The notes under the pieces are model-generated. The model was not told the DNA's origin. It made no database searches and worked only from the letters and a program-made list of their open reading frames with translations. A DNA stretch of 64,000 nucleotides, taken from positions 2,543,501 to 2,607,500 of the forward strand of contig NZ_CP037920.1 of assembly GCF_007748195.1 (NCBI RefSeq). The letters are read 5' to 3'. A program made the translations under genes and the position numbers. The stretch is from Gimesia aquarii. GTDB taxonomy: Bacteria; Planctomycetota; Planctomycetia; Planctomycetales; Planctomycetaceae. This document shows, in pieces, positions 27,901 through 37,313 of this stretch. How positions within the stretch are numbered: position 1 is the stretch's first letter; each line of letters opens with the position of its first letter.

Positions 27901-30900
27901 CACGAGTACCGGCGGTGATCTGTTTGCCGATAACGGGAGTGGTGTGGACAGCGATCCGGACAGTAGCGCGAGTTTCACAATCACGGAAGTCAATGGTGTA
28001 TCCGGTGATGTGAATAACCCGATCATTCTGGCATCGGGTGCGACGCTGACAGTGAATTCCGATGGTACGTTTACTTACGATCCTTCAAGTTCGAGCCAGT
28101 TCAATGCTCTGGCAGCCGGTGCGCAGGACACGGACAGCTTCAGTTATACGATCGACGATGGGTTGAGTGGTACAGATACAGCCACGGTGACGATTACAAT
28201 TAATGGTGTGAATGATCCTCCGGTCGCGGAAGCGGATGCGATTACAACGGACGAAGACACGAGTACCGGCGGTGATCTGTTTGCCGATAACGGGAGTGGT
28301 GTGGACAGCGATCCGGATAATGGGGCGAGTTTCACGATCACGGAAGTGAATGGTGTATCAGGTGATGTGAATAATCCGATCGTCCTGGCATCGGGTGCGA
28401 CGTTGACAGTGAACGATGATGGTACTTTCAGCTACGATCCTTCAAGTTCGAGCCAGTTTAATGCTCTGGCAGACGGTGAGCAGGGCACGGACAGCTTCAG
28501 TTATACGATCGACGATGGGCTGAGTGGTACGGATACGGCCACAGTGACGATCACGATCAACGGTGTGAACGATCCCGTCACAGCACAAGATGACGCTGTC
28601 ACGACTAGCAAAAACAACACGATTGAGATTGATGTAACAGCCGACAATGGGAATGGTCCTGATACGGATCCTGATACGAACGATGTATTGACGGTGATTG
28701 TAATTGACGGTCAAAACGTTACTTTAGGTCAGACGATCACATTAAGTGGAGTGGATTCGGTCGCTACAGTCACACTCAATAATAATGGGACCCTAACCTA
28801 TGATCCAAATGGCCAATTCGATGGTTTAAATCTACCTTCAGAGACAGCGACGGATACATTTACCTATACGATTGATGATAATAATGGTTCAACTTCGAGT
28901 GCTACAGTAACTGTTACCGTCACTGGTAGTAATGAATTATTGCAAGTGACGAATGAGTTGCCTGATATCTCTCGGGATGGTCTGACAACCGAAATCATCA
29001 ACTTGGACAACCATTTTGATGATGCTGATCCCGGTGACGTAGTCAGTTACAGCGTTTTCTCCGCAACTCTGGTTGGTGGAGATCCTTTGCCGGCAAACTT
29101 CTGGGCGAATAATATCTTTATTTCCGGAATTGATTCAAATGAATTGCATATCGAATATAGTGATTACGCTGCGAACCAGGTTCGTCTTCCTGTAGAAATT
29201 ACTGTTCAAGCATCTTCAAGTGACGGGATCTCGAATCCTGTTACCAGTACGTTTATTTTATCTCCTGATCCTCAGGAAACAGTTGATATTCGACTGATAG
29301 CTCGTTCTACAGCATCTTCAGGCCGTGACTTTACTTATTTCCGGGCTGAGCGATCTTTTGAACAAATTATAACTGAAGCGGGTGCAGGACAATTCCATCT
29401 CATAAATAATGGACAGGATTTGGACTATACAATCTTTCTGAATAGCTATGACATTGACCTGAATACTGATTTGCAAGCAGTACGGATAATCGATACATCA
29501 GATGGAGATGCGGTTCAATTTACAATTTTCAATAAAGTAGCTGCTGATGATAATCCGGTAATCGACACGTCAATAGGTGTTAATACTCTGTCAGGAACAT
29601 GGACTGCTGGTGAAGGATTGACAAGCGAGATTATAGACAAACTCTACAATGGAGTTTTGGCAATTCAAGTAGAGGAAGTAGGAGGTACAATCAGCATTGC
29701 TTCCGGTAATAATATTACTGTTTCACCAGAAGTTGATGATGTTAATAATCTACCAACGGGACAGACTGAATTTTTCACAGAAGAAGATTACGTAATAGAG
29801 ATCTGGATCAGCGATCGACTGTCTCAAGTTTTAGCAGGACAATCAACGACTGGTTTATCTGGTATTACATTTGATCTAACTTGGGAAGGAGAAGGCAATA
29901 TTCCCCAAGCTCTGCAGTCATTCGCTGGAAATGGGGCTAGCGCCTTCCATTTACTTCCAGATGTAGCTAACCCTGATAATGACAATAATATCGTTGCTGA
30001 TTTCCGAGGTTCGGGAATTAATCCTGGTGTTGGAGACGGGCCACGCTATGCAAGAGTCGGTTACGTATCATTCAACGCAGACTCTGAAACGCCTGTGGGG
30101 AATCCAGTTGATTACACGATTAATTTTAGTGCAGGTGATTCTGTTTCTAGAAATGGTGTCGGAGAGATTGATCTCAGTCAAATTTCAATCGTTGGGGCTG
30201 CGGTTACTCATCTTCCGACTCAGGAGTTTCTTGTTCAAACAGATCAAAGCAGTATCTCTGTTTCAGGGACTGTAGACCTTAATGGCGAAATAGTGAATTT
30301 AACCCCTCAGGCTGTTGGGCTAGATGAAGCTAGCATGAGTGGTCGTTTCAATGTTTCTCTCGATGATCTTGATAATCCGACGATGATTCAAATTGTAAAT
30401 TCATTTGTCGAACTCAATCCTTCTGGTTTAGCAATTCCAAATCGTGGTGCAACTGGTGGACTAAGTGATTTTGATTTAGCCGATTTCGGTTTGGTAGGAA
30501 ATAGTACAAATGGTCCATTAAATATTGCCTTACGAGATGCAATTGCTGCAGTATTTTCCAGTCAACAGTCTCTCTCTGGTGGATCATTCGATATTACAGA
30601 AGCATGGCAACTTGAGAATGGGCAAATAGATTCATTTCTCGTGGTAGGTGGTAATTTTCCAGTAAACGAAAACTCAGAGTCGACGAATGGTCTTTCAATG
30701 ACCTTCTTTGATCCCCAAACAACTCCTCCTGCTGGGTTAGCTTCATGGAGTCATGCAGAATTGACTGAAGTATCACCGGGAATCTACGAATTGATTATTC
30801 CAATCAGTCGTAGAATTTCATTTACCGATTCAAACGGAGCTGTGATTGAATTAGATTTCGTTGGATCTATCGCAACTATATTCAACTCTGATCAATCGGA

Positions 30901-33262
30901 TCAGTTTGGTGATACCATTGCTACTGCGGAAGAAACCGGACTGTCATCTTCTAATCTAGGGACACAGGTTTTTCAGGGAACGATTGGTAATAACAGCTCG
31001 CTAGATGATCCCCTGACTGATGTGGATATGTTCAAGGTTGAATTAAATGTCGGTGATACTGTCACAGTAGATGTCGATGCAGATATGTTTGGGACTGGAC
31101 TTGATAGTGTGATTTACATTTTTGATTCAAATGGAAATCAGGTTGCATTTTCAGATAATGACTTGGATGCTCCAAATGAATTTCTTATAGATCTCGGAGC
31201 AAAAGATTCATTTGTCTCATTCACGAACCAGACAGGGAGTCAAGACACGTTTTATATTGGTGTGAGTGCTTTGAATGATGCTTTTGATATTTCAACGCCT
31301 TACAATCCAGAGAATCTTGTTGACCGTGATGTTGATAATAATCCAAACGTAAATGTTGATGTATTCGATATTGGCAGTTATGACCTGACTATAAGTGTCA
31401 GTACTGGAGCAGCACCTTTACATGGAACACAAACTGGTACAAACAATGAAGTTTTGACAGAAGGTACTGCCGTTGATCTGGTTGTTGTGCGAAATCAGAC
31501 TGAGATTGATTCAACCGGTCATGTTAATAGTTTGCCAAGCAGTGATACCTGGATCGACGAATGGAGTTCGTTCTGGGTAGAAATCTATATAGAAACCGCT
31601 GATGCAAAAGCAATCACTGAAGCTATGGCAGATTTGAATTACAACACAAACTTCTTTACTGCCACAGAAATTGAATTTGGTAAGGCCTTCGCTGATGATG
31701 GAAAAGCGGTAATTGATGATTCCACTGGCGTCGTGAGTTCATTGAGTGGTACAACAACCATTGAGCGAACAGGAAGCTACAAGAAAGCTCTATTGGCACG
31801 TGTTAAGTTTGAATCGCTGGAGCAGGATGATGTTTCGATTGACTTCGAAGACAAATTCATCGGTCCTCATGCATTGGGACTTTCACTCAGCAATGTCAAC
31901 GTGGGACTGACTGATGATGTTAATACAAACATCATTGTCGGGGATGCCCCTGAAACGGACTTATGGGCCATTGCCTATGATGTAAATGACGATGATACCA
32001 TCAATTTCCGTGATCTAATGATCTTAGCCTCCGTCTATGGCCAGAACGTACTCGATACGAACTCTCCCTATGTCTGGGCCCTCGATGCCGATAAAAGTGG
32101 TTCAGTTAACTTTAAAGATTTGTCGTTCTTTGCCACCAACTATGGGGTGTATAAAGGTGGTAATAGAGAAGTCGTTTATCCTTCAAACTTCCTGCAACGT
32201 TGGTATGGTAACACAACCGACATTACCGGTGATTCTTCTATAGATGATGTAATGCAGGAGGCTCTCGGAATCTGGCAGGATGCATTAGGGCTGGAACAAC
32301 CGCTTGATATTCAACTGGTAATTACCGATCTGGGGGGAACCCAGTTGGGTGAGGGGCAGATTACGGCCGTCGATGAAGAGGGACGTCCCATTGCCGGGAT
32401 TGTGACGCTCGATGATGATGCAGCCGGATTAGGCTGGTATTCTGATATCAGCACCACAGCCTTTGGCGGTACTGAATTGGAGGGGGGAGTCGCTCATACT
32501 GCTGATAGTAATTCGGACGCAGTCGGCCGATATGACTTGCTGACGGTATTACTACACGAAATTGGTCACGTCGCCGGGTTTACTCAAACGTATGCACCAT
32601 TCGGCAGTCATGTCGAAGTGGGTGTGGGTGGAACTTTAAGCTTCGTCGGTAGCGGATTTGAAGCGACATTGACGAATGACGGTTTACACCTGGATGAAAC
32701 TGTTCATGCAGGCGATATCATGAATGCGACCTTGGATCCGGGAGTTCGCAAACTGCCTTCGGTACTGGATACACTCATTCTGCAGACTGCACATGAAACG
32801 GCGGCTAATGGGAACTTCGAAATTCAGGTTGGTGTCAATGCTCCTCTGATGGCGAATCTGCCGACTACTGATCAGTTAGTAGCAGACTCTGCCATGAATC
32901 AACAGTCAATAGACGTTATCACTGATGTCGAATCGTTTGTTGATTTGGAACCGAGTGTCATCCAAATTTCCAGCAATCTCTCGGATCAGAGCAATCGCGT
33001 GCTATCACAATTCAATCTAGCGTCAAATCTCTTGAATCTTAAAGATTCCGGGTTGGACCAGGACGAACTCGATCTGACGGTACTCGAAGATTTGGTCAGT
33101 GACCTGCGTCAAAATGGATTAGCAATTGTGGGAAGTGGTGAAACGAACACTGTTTTTGACTCTGATTTGGATGAGACAGAACTGGATCTATTCGGTTTGG
33201 ATGAACGAGTTGAAGCCGGATTTGATGACGTCTTCTCTGACTGGACAGGACCAATTCTCTAG
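24950..33262 (+). CDS. Giant multi-domain extracellular protein with cadherin/VCBS-like repeats and a zincin-like end
   Basis: A 2770-residue protein. Residues 1-45 are basic and end in the planctomycete-type motif LEDRTLLA (about 37-44), taken as an export/surface signal. Next come a dockerin-like Ca-binding segment (about 152-222, GDMDGSGSVS and DGDRDGDVD), Ig-like modules, then a repeat block (about 453-1327): one copy, four near-identical 99-residue VCBS-like repeats, two 119-residue repeats and a terminal copy. Later parts include a PPC-like domain (about 1980-2150, DVDMFKVELNVGDTVTVDVD), a second dockerin-like pair (about 2341-2401, DVNDDDTINFRDL and DADKSGSVNFKDL), and a zincin-like segment with HEIGHVAGF at 2536-2544. 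Probably a Ca-dependent surface or adhesion protein, possibly with peptidase ancestry. Copy number may vary by recombination. Confidence 0.9.
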   Translation: MKSLKRLFGRKSARKINRRLPFRVSRPIGYASHVERLEDRTLLASNILASLESSVNQPNDTTELTLNVGPGSSPTLGFEVRAAANSVFDPAAIRIFDANTNAVVPLELAENDHNGSTNSLALATLSPSTSYRIEVNGQTSDIGGFIVDVFLPGDMDGSGSVSDTERLHAFVAMQQHLFGFNGVTPHLVQQLGLDPSASFYSEELDGDRDGDVDNYDLELVEGNQNLPAVQLELIGDQDAPQIIAGLQIDSGVSDSDGITNDLTILGNISDESLITQFKVGLDGAPLVDFVDIFPLISGGANGGSFTLSRSWIETNLNNGNSLEGGTHTLSFFAQDEHDNNNVDSFFDVTFELDVTDPTVTGTQITNQNEDEDFGSLDLGPLTNFFNQNGGTALSFQVDSITNPIVTVDFSSGNLVLNSIQDAFGSTDIVILAMDLAGNSVLSNLFSVDVNPQNDAPVAIDDAFTTDEDTVLNGGSNVFAANPTTPDSDVENDPFTVTEVNGNAASVGNQITLTSGALLTLNSDGTFTYNPNGQFEYLAAGASATDSFTYTIDDGTGNLITTDTATVTITINGVNDDALIGGDNAGDMTEDEAGDSGTLTITDVDDGEDVFVTQSSTVGTHGTFSIDAAGNWTYTRTADLNALNAGDQVTDTFTVTSSDGTATEDVTITINGLNDDALIGGDNAGDMTEDEAGDSGTLTITDVDDGEDVFVTQSSTVGTHGTFSIDAAGNWTYTRTADLNALNAGDQVTDTFTVTSSDGTATEDVTITINGLNDDALIGGDNAGDMTEDEAGDSGTLTITDVDDGEDVFVTQSSTVGTHGTFSIDAAGNWTYTRTADLNALNAGDQVTDTFTVTSSDGTATEDVTITINGLNDDALIGGDNAGDMTEDEAGDSGTLTITDVDDGEDVFVTQSSTVGTHGTFSIDAAGNWTYTRTADLNALNAGDQVTDTFTVTSSDGTAEDVTITINGVNDPPVAEADAFTTDEDTSTGGDLFADNGSGVDSDPDSSASFTITEVNGVSGDVNNPIILASGATLTVNSDGTFTYDPSSSSQFNALAAGAQDTDSFSYTIDDGLSGTDTATVTITINGVNDPPVAEADAITTDEDTSTGGDLFADNGSGVDSDPDNGASFTITEVNGVSGDVNNPIVLASGATLTVNDDGTFSYDPSSSSQFNALADGEQGTDSFSYTIDDGLSGTDTATVTITINGVNDPVTAQDDAVTTSKNNTIEIDVTADNGNGPDTDPDTNDVLTVIVIDGQNVTLGQTITLSGVDSVATVTLNNNGTLTYDPNGQFDGLNLPSETATDTFTYTIDDNNGSTSSATVTVTVTGSNELLQVTNELPDISRDGLTTEIINLDNHFDDADPGDVVSYSVFSATLVGGDPLPANFWANNIFISGIDSNELHIEYSDYAANQVRLPVEITVQASSSDGISNPVTSTFILSPDPQETVDIRLIARSTASSGRDFTYFRAERSFEQIITEAGAGQFHLINNGQDLDYTIFLNSYDIDLNTDLQAVRIIDTSDGDAVQFTIFNKVAADDNPVIDTSIGVNTLSGTWTAGEGLTSEIIDKLYNGVLAIQVEEVGGTISIASGNNITVSPEVDDVNNLPTGQTEFFTEEDYVIEIWISDRLSQVLAGQSTTGLSGITFDLTWEGEGNIPQALQSFAGNGASAFHLLPDVANPDNDNNIVADFRGSGINPGVGDGPRYARVGYVSFNADSETPVGNPVDYTINFSAGDSVSRNGVGEIDLSQISIVGAAVTHLPTQEFLVQTDQSSISVSGTVDLNGEIVNLTPQAVGLDEASMSGRFNVSLDDLDNPTMIQIVNSFVELNPSGLAIPNRGATGGLSDFDLADFGLVGNSTNGPLNIALRDAIAAVFSSQQSLSGGSFDITEAWQLENGQIDSFLVVGGNFPVNENSESTNGLSMTFFDPQTTPPAGLASWSHAELTEVSPGIYELIIPISRRISFTDSNGAVIELDFVGSIATIFNSDQSDQFGDTIATAEETGLSSSNLGTQVFQGTIGNNSSLDDPLTDVDMFKVELNVGDTVTVDVDADMFGTGLDSVIYIFDSNGNQVAFSDNDLDAPNEFLIDLGAKDSFVSFTNQTGSQDTFYIGVSALNDAFDISTPYNPENLVDRDVDNNPNVNVDVFDIGSYDLTISVSTGAAPLHGTQTGTNNEVLTEGTAVDLVVVRNQTEIDSTGHVNSLPSSDTWIDEWSSFWVEIYIETADAKAITEAMADLNYNTNFFTATEIEFGKAFADDGKAVIDDSTGVVSSLSGTTTIERTGSYKKALLARVKFESLEQDDVSIDFEDKFIGPHALGLSLSNVNVGLTDDVNTNIIVGDAPETDLWAIAYDVNDDDTINFRDLMILASVYGQNVLDTNSPYVWALDADKSGSVNFKDLSFFATNYGVYKGGNREVVYPSNFLQRWYGNTTDITGDSSIDDVMQEALGIWQDALGLEQPLDIQLVITDLGGTQLGEGQITAVDEEGRPIAGIVTLDDDAAGLGWYSDISTTAFGGTELEGGVAHTADSNSDAVGRYDLLTVLLHEIGHVAGFTQTYAPFGSHVEVGVGGTLSFVGSGFEATLTNDGLHLDETVHAGDIMNATLDPGVRKLPSVLDTLILQTAHETAANGNFEIQVGVNAPLMANLPTTDQLVADSAMNQQSIDVITDVESFVDLEPSVIQISSNLSDQSNRVLSQFNLASNLLNLKDSGLDQDELDLTVLEDLVSDLRQNGLAIVGSGETNTVFDSDLDETELDLFGLDERVEAGFDDVFSDWTGPIL
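26669..27853 (+). repeat. Four near-identical 297-bp repeats (99 residues each; last 294 bp)
   Basis: Units start at 26669, 26966, 27263 and 27560. Each encodes a VCBS-like module beginning NDDALIGGDNAGDMTEDEAG. Copies 1 and 2 differ at one base I could see; copy 3 is a mosaic of copy 2 (5' part) and copy 4 (3' part); copy 4 lost one codon near its end. Confidence 0.95.
27854..28567 (+). repeat. Two 357-bp repeats (119 residues each)
   Basis: Units start at 27854 and 28211, each beginning NDPPVAEADA and encoding a cadherin-like Ca-binding module with VSGDVNNPI and GTDTATVTITING. They follow the 297-bp repeats directly. Confidence 0.93.
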
Positions 33263-33649
33263 GCCCCTGTTTCTAATTCATCATTATCTATGAGCCCTTA
33301 TGTGTGTGAGAATACCATAAGGGTTCTTGTGTACTATTATAGAAATAATCATTGATTAGCTGTTGTAGGGGAGATGGGTAGTCGAGTTGATTTTTGTCAA
33401 CATATACTCATTTTTGTTAGGGTTGAGTGATTCTATTAGAAGAGTTTCGAAGTCTGTGCCTTCTGTTCTTGAATACTGAACAGGCTGATGTTATGTTTCA
33501 GAAGTCTTGGAGTACAGCAGGACAGACAAGTTAATTATGTGGGTTGGGCTGCTTTTAAAACAGGCAACTTCAATTCCAGAACAGTTCAGGTCCCTATTTC
33601 TGGAACCAATTATCTCTTAAGATTTTGTTACATTGAGGAGAAATTAAGC
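33263..33649. other. Intergenic stretch between giant gene and DUF3467-type gene
   Basis: About 387 bp with the hairpin at 33293-33325. The open frame continues upstream of the chosen start to 33488, but the extra 54 residues have no family character and GAGGAG precedes GTG 33650. Confidence 0.5.
33293..33325 (+). terminator. Probable terminator of the giant gene
   Basis: Stem AGCCCTTATG / CATAAGGGTT (10 bp, one G-T pair) with a 13-nt loop, 30 bp after the stop. The following run is only TTCTTGT, so efficiency is doubtful. Confidence 0.45.
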
Positions 33650-34012
33650 GTGAGTGCTAAGAAAGATGACAAACCAGCTGAAGAAACAACGGAAACCGCT
33701 CCAGAGGAGGCTCAAGCTCCAGCCCAACAGCAGCAACAGGTCAAAGTCAATGATACTGATGTCGCTGCCAGCTATGCCAATTTCTGCCGTGTTTCAAGTA
33801 CTCCAGAAGAATTAATTCTGGACTTGGGATTGAATCCACAACCACTTGATCCTGCTAACACAGAGATCAATGTTGGTCAGCGTATTATCCTGAATCATTA
33901 TACTGCGAAACGATTGCTGAGTGCCCTCTCAATGGCGTTACAAAGGCATGAGCAGGCGTTCGGAGTTTTGGAAACAGACATTCGTAAGCGGGTTGTACGT
34001 CAGCAGACCTAG
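33650..34012 (+). CDS. DUF3467 family protein
   Basis: A 120-residue protein. Residues about 1-45 are polar, Glu/Gln/Ala-rich and probably disordered. The rest matches DUF3467: YANFCRVSSTPEELILDLGL and VGQRIILNHYTAKRLLSALSMAL, then a helical end. Function unknown; small cytoplasmic protein. GTG 33650 is chosen because GAGGAG lies 9 nt upstream and the family N-terminus is variable. A terminator follows at 34053-34089. Confidence 0.8.
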   Translation: MSAKKDDKPAEETTETAPEEAQAPAQQQQQVKVNDTDVAASYANFCRVSSTPEELILDLGLNPQPLDPANTEINVGQRIILNHYTAKRLLSALSMALQRHEQAFGVLETDIRKRVVRQQT

Positions 34013-34415
34013 TGTTTTGACACAAAGTAAGTTGAACTAGACTTATTTTCTGACCGTCTCGATACAGCTTTCATCGGGACGGTTTTTTTGTGCGCCAGAA
34101 GCACTCATCTTTTACAAGAATTTAGACTTATCATGAGTCGATTCTGGGGTATCATACCTAATATTCTGGTTTTTCCTGAGATTTTGAATAAAAGTTTAGC
34201 ATCAATTGAGTAGGAAAGCGAAAACGAGTTTGGTAACTTTCTGTATGACAGCGCAAGTCAACTAGAGTGGAGCACTTTAAAACTCTGATGTAAGATATAA
34301 TACGATATCGTAAGTCCGATTCATACAAGGCTTGTTTCCACAATAAAGCATTTGTTTTTAAGTGCGAATTTTAGATATTTAAGACACGTTCTTCTCTCAG
34401 CCCGGAGAGGGCACA
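34013..34415. other. Intergenic stretch upstream of sucA
   Basis: About 400 bp with the terminator above and the presumed sucA leader. GGAGAGG precedes ATG 34416. I see no riboswitch or small ORF with coding support. Confidence 0.45.
34053..34089 (+). terminator. Rho-independent terminator
   Basis: Stem ACCGTCTCGAT / ATCGGGACGGT (11 bp with a T-G pair, 9-nt loop) followed by TTTTTT. Closes the DUF3467 gene. Confidence 0.88.
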
Positions 34416-37292
34416 ATGCTTGATAAACCAGATTCTGCTTCATCCAATTTCAATGGTAATGGTCACCATGAAGCTCAATTACCGACAGAGTTGATCAATG
34501 AACTAAGCTCAGAGTCATTGACGTTTGTTGAATCCCTATATACGAGCTATCTGGAGTCACCAGCTTCCGTTTCACAGGAATGGCAGGACTATTTTGCCAG
34601 GTTTCCCGCGAAAGTCACCAGAAGTCAAAAATTGAGTTTTGGCCCGTCGTTCAAAAGACATACGATGTTCAATCCTCCCGGGAAGCAGAAGCGGGAGGGA
34701 TCCGAACGTCAGACAATGAAAATTGCGGATCGTCAGGAACGTCTCGACCAGCTGATTCGAAATTACCGGGTGCGTGGACATATTCTGGCTTCGCTGGATC
34801 CACTGGGGAAACAACGAGCCACTCCTGCAGAACTCATGCCCGAATTTTACGACTTTTCAGAGAAGGACTATGATCGAGTCTTTTCCACTTCGTCGTTTGG
34901 TGGTCCTTCTCAACGTACTTTGCGGGAAATGATTCAATGGCTGCGCAATACGTACTGTCGATCGATAGGTGCTCAGTTTATGCACATCGACAGTTTACAC
35001 GTACGCAAGTGGCTGCAAACACGTATGGAAAGTACAGCTAACTTTCTTAAATTCGAGCGGCCGGAAGCAATTCGTATATTACGCCGCTTAACGGACTCAG
35101 TGGTCTTTGAAGAGTTCATACAGAAGAAGTATGTTGGTTTAAAAAGCTTCTCGCTTGAAGGGGCAGAAAGTCTAATCCCTTTGCTAGATCTTGCTGTAGA
35201 GAAAGCTGGTGAGCAAGGAGTTGATGAAATCGTTTTTGGAATGGCCCATAGAGGCCGTCTCAATGTTCTCACAAATATTATGGGAAAGAAGCCTCGTGAA
35301 ATCTTTCGTGAGTATGAAGATTCCGTTCCAGAAATCAGCGTTGGTCGTGGAGATGTCAAATATCATCTAGGCTATAGCTCTGACTGGATGACTGAGTCAG
35401 GCCATAATGTCCATCTCACACTTTGCTTTAACCCCAGTCATCTGGAGTTCGTGAATCCAGTGGCTATGGGGCGGATGCGTGCCAAGCAGGATCGCTGGGA
35501 GAACATTGATCGCACCAAGGGAATTGTATTACTGATTCATGGAGATGCTGCTTTTGCTGGTGAAGGTGTGGTACAGGAGAGCTTGAATCTTAGCGAGCTA
35601 AAGGGGTATAGAACCGGTGGAACGATTCATGTGATCGTCAATAACCAGATTGGATTTACGACAGATCCCGCTCAAAGTCGTTCTTCAACCTACGCCACCG
35701 ATGTGGCAAAGATGTTGCAGATTCCAATTTTTCATGTGAATGGCGAAGATCCGGAAGCAGTAGCCCAAGTTGTCAGGCTGGCAATGGACTTTCGAAAAGA
35801 ATTCCATCGCGATGTTGTAATCGATATGTATTGCTATCGTCGACGTGGTCACAACGAGGGCGACGAACCCTCTTTCACTCAACCTCAAATGTACAATACT
35901 ATTGCGAAACGTCCATCAGTTCGAGATAGCTTTTTGCAACGAATGCTAGAACGAAAGTCAGTCACACAAGAAGATGGTGACCGCTTACGAGAAGAGAGTA
36001 TTTCACATCTGGAAGCAGAACTGGCTGCAGCCAGGGTAGAGAACTATCCACATACGGTTGAACTGCCAGCGGGGATCTGGGCAGGTTATAGAGGAGGAGA
36101 CGAATTACCTGCTGATCAGGTTGATACAGGAGTTCCAGAGGAGAATCTCGTCAATCTTTTATTAAAGCAGGCTGAGGTCCCAGAAGGTTTTACTCCACAT
36201 AAAAAAATCCAAAGGCTCTTGAATATCAGAAAAGAGATGGCATCGGGAGAACGGAAGCTGGATTGGGGAACAGCCGAGGGGCTTGCTTTCGCTTCGTTGT
36301 TGACAGAGGGATATCGAATTCGGGTGAGTGGTCAAGATGCTCAGAGAGGTACATTCAGCCATCGCCACTCTGTGATACATGATGTGAAAACAGGTAAAAA
36401 GTATACACCCCTTAAACATTTAGTAGAGGGGCAAGGAAAATTTGAGGTTGTGAATAGTCCGCTTTCAGAAGCAGGCGTTCTTGGTTTTGACTACGGATAC
36501 AGTTTAGATTGCCCCGATGGTCTGATAATCTGGGAAGCACAGTTTGGTGATTTCTGTAATGCGGCTCAAGTGATTATCGATCAATTCATTGTGAGTGCCG
36601 AAGACAAGTGGCAGCGCTATAGTGGAATCGTGCTTTTGTTACCTCATGGATTTGAGGGACAAGGACCAGAGCATTCCAGTGCACGATACGAACGATTCTT
36701 ACAAATGGCAGCAGAAAGCAATATTCAGATTGCCGTTCCCACTACGCCAGATCAATTTTTCCATCTATTACGACGCCAGGTCATTCGAAAGTGGCGCAAA
36801 CCTTTAGTTGTGATGACTCCAAAAAGTTTACTTCGGCATCGGGACGCAGTCTCCAGTTTCAGTTCGATGAACTCAGGATCTTTTTTCAAAGTGATCGCCG
36901 ATCCTTCGGATATCGATCCCAGTCAGGTAAAACGAATCCTACTTTGTGCTGGAAAAATCTACTATGATCTCAATGAGCATCGCAAGCAGGCAGAACGCGA
37001 TGATGTGGCAATCGTTCGGATGGAACAACTCTATCCTGTTCCAACAGAAGAGCTGGAAAAGGCGTTAGCTCCCTATCCTGAAGGGACACCCGTTTACTGG
37101 GTTCAGGAAGAACCCGAAAATATGGGATCCTGGAGGTTCATTTATTGCCAGTTCAAAGGAAATGTATTTGGCCGACATCCTCTAAAAGGGGTTTATCGCG
37201 CAGCGAGTGCCAGTCCGGCGACTGGTTCGGGTAGAAGCCATCAATTTGAACAGGAAATGTTGATCTCAGAAAGTTTTCGAAAAGAAGAGTAA
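34416..37292 (+). CDS. sucA: 2-oxoglutarate dehydrogenase E1 component
   Basis: A 958-residue thiamine-diphosphate enzyme, full length for SucA. It decarboxylates 2-oxoglutarate and passes the succinyl group to the E2 lipoyl domain. Motifs: [20 protein letters not shown] at the N-terminus, [45 protein letters not shown], then [16 protein letters not shown] and the C-terminal part with [19 protein letters not shown] and [12 protein letters not shown]. No sucB or lpd is next to it. The following gene is convergent with a 21-bp gap and no visible terminator. Confidence 0.98.
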   Translation: MLDKPDSASSNFNGNGHHEAQLPTELINELSSESLTFVESLYTSYLESPASVSQEWQDYFARFPAKVTRSQKLSFGPSFKRHTMFNPPGKQKREGSERQTMKIADRQERLDQLIRNYRVRGHILASLDPLGKQRATPAELMPEFYDFSEKDYDRVFSTSSFGGPSQRTLREMIQWLRNTYCRSIGAQFMHIDSLHVRKWLQTRMESTANFLKFERPEAIRILRRLTDSVVFEEFIQKKYVGLKSFSLEGAESLIPLLDLAVEKAGEQGVDEIVFGMAHRGRLNVLTNIMGKKPREIFREYEDSVPEISVGRGDVKYHLGYSSDWMTESGHNVHLTLCFNPSHLEFVNPVAMGRMRAKQDRWENIDRTKGIVLLIHGDAAFAGEGVVQESLNLSELKGYRTGGTIHVIVNNQIGFTTDPAQSRSSTYATDVAKMLQIPIFHVNGEDPEAVAQVVRLAMDFRKEFHRDVVIDMYCYRRRGHNEGDEPSFTQPQMYNTIAKRPSVRDSFLQRMLERKSVTQEDGDRLREESISHLEAELAAARVENYPHTVELPAGIWAGYRGGDELPADQVDTGVPEENLVNLLLKQAEVPEGFTPHKKIQRLLNIRKEMASGERKLDWGTAEGLAFASLLTEGYRIRVSGQDAQRGTFSHRHSVIHDVKTGKKYTPLKHLVEGQGKFEVVNSPLSEAGVLGFDYGYSLDCPDGLIIWEAQFGDFCNAAQVIIDQFIVSAEDKWQRYSGIVLLLPHGFEGQGPEHSSARYERFLQMAAESNIQIAVPTTPDQFFHLLRRQVIRKWRKPLVVMTPKSLLRHRDAVSSFSSMNSGSFFKVIADPSDIDPSQVKRILLCAGKIYYDLNEHRKQAERDDVAIVRMEQLYPVPTEELEKALAPYPEGTPVYWVQEEPENMGSWRFIYCQFKGNVFGRHPLKGVYRAASASPATGSGRSHQFEQEMLISESFRKEE

Positions 37293-37313
37293 ACCTAGCG
37301 CCAAATGATGGTT

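Noticed and set aside
26545-28341. Several 60-100-codon minus-strand frames across the giant gene's repeats
   Set aside because: They repeat in step with the 297-bp and 357-bp units and are antisense shadows of the true plus-strand frame.
26669-28567. Possible CRISPR array in the repeated region
   Set aside because: Repeats are long, in-frame coding units without short unique spacers.
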